Shown here piece by piece: positions 57,969 through 64,000 of a DNA stretch of 64,000 nt. This DNA comes from Faecalicatena faecalis (GTDB taxonomy: Bacteria > Bacillota > Clostridia > Lachnospirales > Lachnospiraceae): positions 62,001-126,000 of the forward strand of contig NZ_JABACJ020000005.1 in the NCBI RefSeq assembly GCF_012524165.2, read 5' to 3'. The position numbers and the translations under genes were made by a program. The notes under the pieces were generated by a model. That model was not told where the DNA came from. It did no database searches and was given only the letters and a program-made list of their open reading frames with translations. Numbering within the stretch: the stretch's first letter is position 1; the number at the start of each line of letters is the position of its first letter.

Positions 57969-58117
57969 AAGTAATAATTGCAACGGTAGCGGTGGCAGCC
58001 TTAGTGGTCTTTATTTGTTCAGTGGCAGCAGTCGAGGAAGCCGGAAACATCATGCGGCATACAAGGGACGGGACGGCAGGAGATAACAAGACAAAGAAAG
58101 AAGGGCGTGAAGAATGA
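57965..58117 (+). CDS. Small one-helix membrane protein
   Basis: This 50-residue protein has a GTG start overlapping the previous stop (GTGA) and GGGAG 8 nt upstream. The helix spans residues 2-24 (VIIATVAVAALVVFI), followed by a basic tail. It is the first of three consecutive small membrane proteins. Confidence 0.5.
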   Translation: MKVIIATVAVAALVVFICSVAAVEEAGNIMRHTRDGTAGDNKTKKEGREE

Positions 58118-58329
58118 ATGTGGCAGCAGTTGTGCTTCTATCGGTAGCAGCCTTCATTTATGTGGAACTGGCAATATTCGCAGCAGTGTTCATGTACTTG
58201 AAGGCAGCAGGCAAGACAGAAGCCAGAAACGACAGAAAAATAATTCTGGTGTACAGCGTGGCAGCAGGGGTTTTCTTCCCGGTCACGTTTGCAATAATGG
58301 CGGCGTACAAAGCGGCAGAAAGGAAGTGA
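58114..58329 (+). CDS. Small two-helix membrane protein
   Basis: This 71-residue protein has helices at residues 4-30 and 42-65 with a basic loop between. It overlaps the previous gene by 4 bp. The function is unknown. The size could suit a holin, but it sits in the early region, which argues against that. Confidence 0.55.
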   Translation: MNVAAVVLLSVAAFIYVELAIFAAVFMYLKAAGKTEARNDRKIILVYSVAAGVFFPVTFAIMAAYKAAERK

Positions 58330-58333
58330 AAGC

Positions 58334-58426
58334 ATGGCAATCAATTTGACAGCAGTTATCATCACAGCTATTATTTGCGCGACAATCGTTGCGCTGTCAA
58401 TAATAGGCAACAGAAAAAAGAAGTAA
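58334..58426 (+). CDS. 30-residue membrane peptide
   Basis: A short gene with AAAGGAAG about 9 nt before the ATG. The peptide MAINLTAVIITAIICATIV... ends in NRKKK: one helix with a basic C-terminus. It lies between the two-helix protein and ssb, in the same direction with tight spacing. Confidence 0.45.
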   Translation: MAINLTAVIITAIICATIVALSIIGNRKKK

Positions 58427-58442
58427 GCAGAGGGCAGCAGAC

Positions 58443-58859
58443 ATGAACAAAGTCATACTTTTAGGGAGATTGACAAGGGATCCAGAAGTGCGCTGGGGAC
58501 AAAAGAAAAATTCACAAGAACAGTTGTGCATTGTTCGTTTCAGTCTGGCAGTAGACAGAAGGGGAAGGGACGCAGGCGCAGACTTTGTTTCTTGTGTAAT
58601 ATTCGGGAAATCTGCGGAGAGCGCAGAAAAGTATTTGCACAAAGGTTCGAAGATTGCAGTGTCTGGAAGGATCCAGACGGGAAGCTATACAAACGAAGGC
58701 GGGCAGAGGGTGAACACGACAGACGTTGTGATCGAAGAATGGGAGTTCGCAGAAAGCAAAGCGGCAGCAGGGCAGCAGGCACAAGCGGAGCAGCCGGACA
58801 ACGGCGACGGTTTTATGAACATACCAGACGGAATCGAAGATCAGCTGCCGTTTGACTAA
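58443..58859 (+). CDS. ssb: Single-stranded DNA-binding protein
   Basis: This 138-residue SSB has MNKVILLGRLTRDPEVR, the FSLAVDRRGRDAGADFVSCVIFGKSAE OB-fold core (given only in part as a motif), and the acidic C-terminal tip ending LPFD. The tip docks replication and repair partners. It is typical of Firmicutes phages. It ends the early operon. Confidence 0.93.
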   Translation: MNKVILLGRLTRDPEVRWGQKKNSQEQLCIVRFSLAVDRRGRDAGADFVSCVIFGKSAESAEKYLHKGSKIAVSGRIQTGSYTNEGGQRVNTTDVVIEEWEFAESKAAAGQQAQAEQPDNGDGFMNIPDGIEDQLPFD

Positions 58860-58918
58860 CACGCAAAAGACAATGCACAGACGCGCCAGAAGCCGCAGGA
58901 AGCACTGAAAAGAAATCA

Positions 58919-58947
58919 TTGAAGAAATATTCAACATGTGCTATCAT
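58919..58947 (+). promoter_or_regulatory. Promoter ahead of the packaging genes
   Basis: -35 TTGAAG (58919-58924), 17 bp, extended -10 TGC-TATCAT (58939-58947). It is followed within 20 bp by a strong terminator hairpin. Confidence 0.6.
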
Positions 58948-58963
58948 TAAGGCGTGAACAAGC

Positions 58964-59008
58964 GACACACACAACAGACGACGAATGTTTGTTGTGTGTG
59001 TCTTTTTG
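58964..59008 (+). terminator. Strong terminator between early and packaging genes
   Basis: GACACACACAACA (58964-58976) pairs perfectly with TGTTGTGTGTGTC (58990-59002) and runs into TTTTTG. It ends the early operon. It also lies only about 17 bp after the -10 box of the promoter upstream, so it may act as an attenuator for late genes. Confidence 0.85.
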
Positions 59009-59071
59009 TTTGCAAAACTTTCCTTCGTCCAGTGTCGCTTCGGCGGCACTGGCATTCAAAGGCGCGATTCT

Positions 59072-59434
59072 ATGACTATGACAGAAGACCAGCTGGAAGC
59101 GTGGATCCTTCAGCTGATAAAAGAAGACAAGCTTGAAAAGTTCTATAAGTGGCGCGAATGGCGCGAACTATCAGAGCAGATCAAGAAAGAGAACAACAAC
59201 GAATGCCAGCTGTGCAAGAAGCGCGGCATTCATACACCAGCACGAAGCGTTCATCATGTGCAGTGGGTAAGGAAACACCCGCGTCTTGCTATGTCAAGGA
59301 CATATGAATTCAACGGCAAGGTATATCAGAACTTGATCCCGCTTTGCGAAAGCTGCCACAATGAGCAGCACCCAGACAAGCGAGTGAAGACAGAATCAAA
59401 AAAAGAACATTTTGTGAACGAAGAACGCTGGTGA
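59072..59434 (+). CDS. HNH endonuclease next to terminase
   Basis: This 120-residue protein has the zinc-stabilised HNH layout: CQLCKKRG, HHVQWV (the catalytic HH), then NLIPLCESCHNEQHP. Small HNH proteins directly before terminase are needed for DNA packaging in HK97-type cos phages. ATG 59072 has AAAGG upstream; 59078 is also possible. Confidence 0.9.
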   Translation: MTMTEDQLEAWILQLIKEDKLEKFYKWREWRELSEQIKKENNNECQLCKKRGIHTPARSVHHVQWVRKHPRLAMSRTYEFNGKVYQNLIPLCESCHNEQHPDKRVKTESKKEHFVNEERW

Positions 59435-59539
59435 CACTATCCCCCCGCCCAAAAAGAATCGGATTTTCAATTTACAAGGGGAATCGGGGCAGGGGGTTGA
59501 CAAAACGGAAAATCGCGCGTGCGTAAGGGGGTGGTCTAT

Positions 59540-59905
59540 ATGGCAAAAGCAACAGACAACAGAAGCGGTGACGTGAAGCGGATCACAAGGACAAAAAAGT
59601 ATAAAGAGATCGAAGCGGATCTTCGCGATCAGCTGGAAGCGAACGGCACTTTCGGGAAGTTCTTTGAAGACATGATCGACGACTACATGGCAATGTACGT
59701 CACGAAAACTTTGTTGATAGAAGACATTCAGAAACGCGGAACAATCGTGCCTTATAACAACGGCGGCGGGCAGTCTGGATTCAAGAAAAATGAAGCTGTG
59801 GACATGTTTAATAAGACAAACGCGCAAATGTTGAAGCTTCTGTCGGAATTGGGACTGAAAGCCAGTGCCGCGATAGGTGGTGGCGAGTATGGCGACGAAT
59901 TATAG
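59540..59905 (+). CDS. terS: Phage terminase small subunit (P27-like)
   Basis: This 121-residue protein with a helical pattern (KKYKEIEADLRDQLEANG, VTKTLLIEDIQKRG, KKNEAVDMFNKTNAQML) is typical of P27-family small terminases that recognise phage DNA. GGGGGTGG precedes ATG 59540. It overlaps the large subunit gene by 17 bp. Confidence 0.85.
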   Translation: MAKATDNRSGDVKRITRTKKYKEIEADLRDQLEANGTFGKFFEDMIDDYMAMYVTKTLLIEDIQKRGTIVPYNNGGGQSGFKKNEAVDMFNKTNAQMLKLLSELGLKASAAIGGGEYGDEL

Positions 59906-61556
59906 GGACATTCCAGAACTGCAAGAATACTTTTCAATGGTCGAAAATGGGGGCAAAAAAGGCTTCAAAAGGGTGTCAAAATGGCAGAAAAAACTTGTCA
60001 AATTCGTCAAAAAAGTATTCGAAAATGAAGATTTAATCATAAAAACAGACCAACTTTCGAAATATTTATCGTTGCAAAAATATTTCGACTTTCAGCTTTT
60101 TGAATGGGAAAAATTTATATTCACATTGCACATTTGCACATTCAGACAAGACGGACTGCCGCGCTTTCCAGATCTTTTTGTTATGGTATCGAGGGGAGCA
60201 GGGAAAAACGGCTATCTGGCGTTTGAAGATTTCTGTTTGATCAGTCCATATTGCGAAATAAAGCAGTATGACATTGATATATGTGCCACAGCAGAAGAGC
60301 AGGCACGCACATCATTCGACGACATCTACAACATTCTTGAAAATCCAGCACATACGAAAAAACTGAAAAGATTCTTCTACTGGAACAAAGAAGTGATAAC
60401 CGGAAGAAAGAACAAGTCAAAAATCAAGTACAGAACGAACAATGCAAAGTCAAAAGACGGCTTGCGATCGGGGAAAGTTGATTTCGACGAAGTTCATGCG
60501 TATGAAAATTACGATAATATCAAGGTTTTCACAACGGCACTGGGAAAAAAACCACACCCGCGCCGCACATATGTCACGACAAACGGCGACGTATGCGACG
60601 GAGTTCTGGACGATCTGATCGAGAAATCACAGAAAATTCTTGACGGGGAAATCAAGGACAACGGCTTTCTTCCGTTCATTTGCGCGATTGACGACAAAGA
60701 AGAGGTTCACGACGAAGAAAACTGGTACAAAGCAAACCCGTCCTTGCAGTATCTTCCGAACCTTTTAGAAGAAACGCGCAAAGAATATGCTGAATGGCTG
60801 GAAAACAGATCTTCCAGCAGTGACTTTATGACGAAGCGCATGAACTGGCGGCAAGGAAACAGCGAAGTCGAATTGACAAGCTGGGAAAACATTCTTGCAA
60901 CAAAGCAGGAAGTTGAAGCACCGATTCAAGGCGAAATGGCAGTCATTGGCATTGATTACACAAAGATCAATGACTTTGCTTCTGCGGGAGTATTGACCAA
61001 ACGCGGCGCAAAATTCGTCTGGAAGCAAAAAACGTGGGTATGTAAAAACAGCGCAGATCTGCCGCGAATCAAATACCCATTGCACGAAGCAGAAGAAGCG
61101 GGCGAACTTGAATTTGTTGACGCCCCCGAAATCGACACAAGCTTGATCGCAGACTGGATCGAAGAACAAATGCAAACATATTCCATACAAATGACAACGC
61201 TTGACGATTACAGATACGCACTGATGAAAACGGCACTTGAAAGGCTGGGGATCAGCTATGAAAACAAGAATATCAAGCTGATCAGACCTTCCGATAAAAT
61301 AAAAGTTGAACCGATAATTGACAGCGCATTCAGAAACCACAATATCGTCTATGGCGATTCTTCGATCATGCGCTGGTACACAAACAACACAAAAAAAGTG
61401 AAGTCGAAAAAGTATGGGAATTACGAATACCAAAAAATTGAAGCGAAGAGCAGGAAGACAGACGGCTTCTTCGCGTTCGTGGGCGCAATGACTGAACACG
61501 AAAAGATTCCAGAAGAGCAGCAGGGAAGCGACATTCTCCCAGTATTTATCATGTAA
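59889..61556 (+). CDS. terL: Phage terminase large subunit
   Basis: This 555-residue packaging motor and nuclease has Walker A SRGAGKNGY (about residue 103), Walker B with DFDEVHAYE, and a C-terminal RNase H-like nuclease starting IGIDYTKINDFASAG, with later acidic residues in LDDYRYAL. It pairs with TerS and docks on the portal. GGTGGTGGCG precedes ATG 59889. Confidence 0.95.
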   Translation: MATNYRDIPELQEYFSMVENGGKKGFKRVSKWQKKLVKFVKKVFENEDLIIKTDQLSKYLSLQKYFDFQLFEWEKFIFTLHICTFRQDGLPRFPDLFVMVSRGAGKNGYLAFEDFCLISPYCEIKQYDIDICATAEEQARTSFDDIYNILENPAHTKKLKRFFYWNKEVITGRKNKSKIKYRTNNAKSKDGLRSGKVDFDEVHAYENYDNIKVFTTALGKKPHPRRTYVTTNGDVCDGVLDDLIEKSQKILDGEIKDNGFLPFICAIDDKEEVHDEENWYKANPSLQYLPNLLEETRKEYAEWLENRSSSSDFMTKRMNWRQGNSEVELTSWENILATKQEVEAPIQGEMAVIGIDYTKINDFASAGVLTKRGAKFVWKQKTWVCKNSADLPRIKYPLHEAEEAGELEFVDAPEIDTSLIADWIEEQMQTYSIQMTTLDDYRYALMKTALERLGISYENKNIKLIRPSDKIKVEPIIDSAFRNHNIVYGDSSIMRWYTNNTKKVKSKKYGNYEYQKIEAKSRKTDGFFAFVGAMTEHEKIPEEQQGSDILPVFIM

Positions 61557-61574
61557 GGGGGTGAAAAGAAAAAA

Positions 61575-62723
61575 ATGAAAGCAGCAGATTTTTTTGCAAG
61601 AGCATTCGGAAAAAAGCAGCAAATCACATTGAAAATGCAAGTTGAAGAGGAAATCACAGAAGTTTTTTTCAAAGAACTGGCGACGGCGTGTGCCGTGAAT
61701 ATGATTGCCAGTACCATTGCAAAGTGTGAAGTCCGAACATTCATAAAAAACGAACCGCAGAGAAAAGAAGAATATTTTCTGTGGAACTATGAGCCGAACC
61801 AGAACGAAAACAGCAGCGACATGATTCAGAAATTCATCACGAATTTATGTTATGACAACGAAGCTTTGATTGTTGAAGTCGGCGGGAAGCTGTATGTTGC
61901 TGATTCTTTCACCCGAAGGGAATATGCGCTATATGAAGACATATTCAGCAATGTGACGATCGGGAACATGACACTTCAAAAAAGCTTTCCGGCAAGCGAC
62001 GTCATATACATGCAGCTGAATAACATTGACGTGAAGCAGCGGCTGGAAGGATCGTACACAAGTTACGGTCAGACAGTCGCAAAAGCAATCCGCAGTCTGA
62101 TCAGAGCGAATGGACAGAAAGGCATTCTGGACATTGACGCACAGACGTCGGCACAGAAAGACTTCGCGGAAAAACTGCAAGAGTTGATCAACAACAGATT
62201 CAAGCCGTTCTTCGAATCGGCGCAAGCCGTCCTGCCGCTGACGTCTGGCTACAAATACACAGACGTCACAAAAAGCACTGCGACGCCGACGCCAGCAGAT
62301 CTGAACGAACGAATCAATTATGAATTTGAACTTGCAGGCAGAGCGTTCAAAATCCCGAAAGCCTTAATGCTGGGCGACGTTTCTGACGTGGAGAAAATCA
62401 CAAAGAATTTTCTGACGTTTGCCATTGATCCAGTCACTGAAAAATTCGGCGAAGAGATCACGCGCAAGCGTTACGGCGCAAAGCAGTTTGCAAAAGGCAA
62501 CTACATAGACATAAACACGAACTGCATTCAGCACATTGATGTGTTCGAACAGTCAACGAATGCGGAAGGGCTTCTTCGAAGTGGTCTGTATTGTATAGAC
62601 GAACTTCGAACAAAACTGGGTGACACAGCTTTGAAGACTGACTGGTCACAAAAGCACTATATAACCAAAAACTACACAGAAGCAGAACAAATGGATCATC
62701 TTGGACAAGAAAGGGGTGAATAA
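61575..62723 (+). CDS. HK97-family portal protein
   Basis: This 382-residue protein forms the dodecameric DNA gateway at one capsid vertex. Features: ACAVNMIASTIAKCEVRTF near the start, the central wing and stem region, LNNIDVKQRLEGSY and FKIPKALMLGDVSDVEK, then the C-terminal tail. Its position between terminase and protease is the standard HK97 order. Confidence 0.93.
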   Translation: MKAADFFARAFGKKQQITLKMQVEEEITEVFFKELATACAVNMIASTIAKCEVRTFIKNEPQRKEEYFLWNYEPNQNENSSDMIQKFITNLCYDNEALIVEVGGKLYVADSFTRREYALYEDIFSNVTIGNMTLQKSFPASDVIYMQLNNIDVKQRLEGSYTSYGQTVAKAIRSLIRANGQKGILDIDAQTSAQKDFAEKLQELINNRFKPFFESAQAVLPLTSGYKYTDVTKSTATPTPADLNERINYEFELAGRAFKIPKALMLGDVSDVEKITKNFLTFAIDPVTEKFGEEITRKRYGAKQFAKGNYIDINTNCIQHIDVFEQSTNAEGLLRSGLYCIDELRTKLGDTALKTDWSQKHYITKNYTEAEQMDHLGQERGE

Positions 62724-62724
62724 G

Positions 62725-63612
62725 GTGAAGACAGCAGAAAAAGGACAGACACAAGCGCAGGCGCATTATTGTTTCCGGCAGCAGGCGGGAAGCAATATTG
62801 TCAAGCTGTACATATACGACGACGTTTCAGAATACGGGGATTTCAACTGGTCAACATGGTCATATGACGAAAGCGAAACTTCCGCAAAGTTCTTCAAAAA
62901 AGCACTTGAAGAAGTGTCGGAAACTGACACAATCGAACTTCACATCAATTCATATGGCGGATCAGTGAAAGAAGGCATTGCTATCTATAACATGTTGAAG
63001 CAGAAAAAATGCAAAGAAATCATTGCATATGTTGACGGATTCGCATATTCGATTGCTTCCGTTATTTTGCAGGCGGCAGACAGAAGGATCATGGGACTGG
63101 GGACAAGTCTTTTGATTCACAACATGTGGCTTTCGATTGCCGGAAACGCAGAAGATCTGCGGAAGGCAGCAGACGATCTTGACGTTCTTATGGAATCAAA
63201 CCGACAGATCTATCTTGAACGCGCCACAATCAGCGAAGAAGAGTTGATCGAAATGATGAACAACGAAACCTATTTGACACCAGACAAGGCAGTGGAAATG
63301 GGCTTTGCTGACGAAGTAGACAAAGAAACGGAAGCAGATCCAGAAGACGCACTTGCAGCAGTGCAGCAGCAGTTGCAGCAGCTTCGAAGAACAATGGCAG
63401 AACAGAAATCATTCAGAACAGAACTGCTTGCATTCTGCAAAGGCGCAGCACAAAAGAAAAACGAAGATCAGAACGACGATTCTGACGAAGAGGACGACAC
63501 AGACGACGAAGACGACGAAGACGACGACAAAAACAAAAAGGACGACAAGAAACAGTCAAAAAACCTTGCTGCCTTATTAGCGCAGGCGGCGAAAACAAAT
63601 CTTTCAAAGTGA
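62725..63612 (+). CDS. ClpP-like prohead protease
   Basis: This 295-residue S14-type serine protease matures the capsid. Features: INSYGGSVKEGIAIYN, the nucleophile Ser in GFAYSIASV and the catalytic His in LLIHNMWL. After residue 205 the protein turns into a Gln-rich helix and an unusually long run of Asp/Glu/Lys (about residues 250-280), likely a scaffold-like tail. The GTG start at 62725 follows AAAGGGG and lies one base after the portal stop. Confidence 0.9.
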   Translation: MKTAEKGQTQAQAHYCFRQQAGSNIVKLYIYDDVSEYGDFNWSTWSYDESETSAKFFKKALEEVSETDTIELHINSYGGSVKEGIAIYNMLKQKKCKEIIAYVDGFAYSIASVILQAADRRIMGLGTSLLIHNMWLSIAGNAEDLRKAADDLDVLMESNRQIYLERATISEEELIEMMNNETYLTPDKAVEMGFADEVDKETEADPEDALAAVQQQLQQLRRTMAEQKSFRTELLAFCKGAAQKKNEDQNDDSDEEDDTDDEDDEDDDKNKKDDKKQSKNLAALLAQAAKTNLSK

Positions 63613-63622
63613 GGTAGAAAAA

Positions 63623-64000
63623 ATGAAAAGTAAAGACGTAAAAGCATTAACCAGAGAAGAACTTGCGCAGAAGTTCAATGAAGCATTGAAGACAAACGAT
63701 CCCGAACAGGTAGCGCAGGCAATGGCAGACATGGCAGAGGGGATCCAGAACGAGATCATGGAAAGGGCGCAGTCTGTGGCAAACATTGAACAGCTTGACG
63801 CGCAGGCGTTATCTTCCAGAGGGCTTCGTCAGCTGACTTCCAGCGAAAAGAAGTATTATGAAAAGCTGATTGAAGCAATGAAGTCCGACAATCCAAAGCA
63901 GGCACTTAGTTCTTTAGAAGTGACAATGCCGGAAACGATCATTGAAGACGTGTTCGAAGATTTAAGAAGAGAACACCCGCTTCTTGCAGCGATCAACTTC
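63623..64000 (+). CDS. HK97-type major capsid protein (N-terminal part, cut by window end)
   Basis: The first 126 residues are present. They include a helical N-terminal delta region (about 1-95) of the kind removed by the prohead protease, then the start of the capsid fold (MPETIIEDVFEDLRREHPLL). GAGGT precedes ATG 63623. The remaining part lies beyond the window. Confidence 0.9.
   Translation, partial: MKSKDVKALTREELAQKFNEALKTNDPEQVAQAMADMAEGIQNEIMERAQSVANIEQLDAQALSSRGLRQLTSSEKKYYEKLIEAMKSDNPKQALSSLEVTMPETIIEDVFEDLRREHPLLAAINF

Noticed and set aside
1..64000. CRISPR arrays
   Set aside because: No regularly spaced 24-40 bp direct repeats were seen on reading through the intergenic regions.

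Overview
This window comes from a low-to-mid GC, spore-forming Firmicute, most likely a gut Lachnospiraceae (Dorea/Blautia/Coprococcus-like). The evidence is spoIVA, a split PyrB/PyrI aspartate carbamoyltransferase, a type B RNase P RNA, the smc-ftsY, der-plsY-gpsA-spoIVA and yicC-gmk-rpoZ-rimO-pgsA-cinA gene orders, and the anaerobe-specific pair of a NifU-like scaffold and a GGGtGRT protein. The species cannot be fixed from the sequence alone.

Bases 1-44316 are chromosomal. In order they hold: the 3' part of smc, ftsY and a threonine deaminase; a beta-lactam-response locus (a very large class B penicillin-binding protein with two BlaI-type operators, facing a blaI-blaR1 pair that shares its terminator); prs; the der-plsY-gpsA-spoIVA block; a self-regulated ABC exporter operon whose two promoters carry the same 14-bp palindrome; a purine/nucleoside salvage stretch (punA, an MtaD-like deaminase, a MoaB-like protein, a metallo-hydrolase, rnhA); rnpB with its promoter and terminator; a PTS-EIIC/EAL fusion; a Vat/CatB-type acetyltransferase; a MarR-flavodoxin operon with a large operator; nitroreductase-pyrB-pyrI; pheA; a DUF815 ATPase; a lipoprotein; rqcH; a small ribbon-helix-helix protein; the yicC-to-cinA housekeeping block; and the scaffold/GGGtGRT pair.

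Bases 44317-64000 are the left part of a tailed (HK97-type) prophage inserted just after the GGGtGRT gene. Leftward genes form a lysogeny module: integrase, a HIRAN-like membrane protein and a CI-type repressor. A divergent promoter region with repeated operators drives the rightward early genes: Cro-like protein, many small unknown proteins, an OGG1-like DNA glycosylase, a tandem-OB SSB-like protein, a HAD protein, an HUH (rolling-circle type) Rep, a DNA methyltransferase broken at a 9-G tract, a VRR-NUC nuclease, ParA/ParB and SSB. Packaging and head genes follow: HNH, terminase small and large, portal, ClpP-type protease and the start of the major capsid gene, which is cut by the window edge. 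Tail, lysis and the right attachment site lie outside.

The prophage intergenic regions hold compact promoter-terminator units that do not encode recognised proteins. One is a rightward RNA of about 75 nt between integrase and the HIRAN gene. One is a leftward RNA of about 67 nt, antisense to the rep leader. One is a leftward unit for a 49-residue one-helix peptide that looks like a type I toxin. One is a promoter with an immediate terminator ahead of the packaging genes, as in lambda pR'-tR'. Together with Rep and ParAB, these suggest a phage with plasmid-like replication control. They and the beta-lactam-inducible PBP locus are the most interesting parts of the window.
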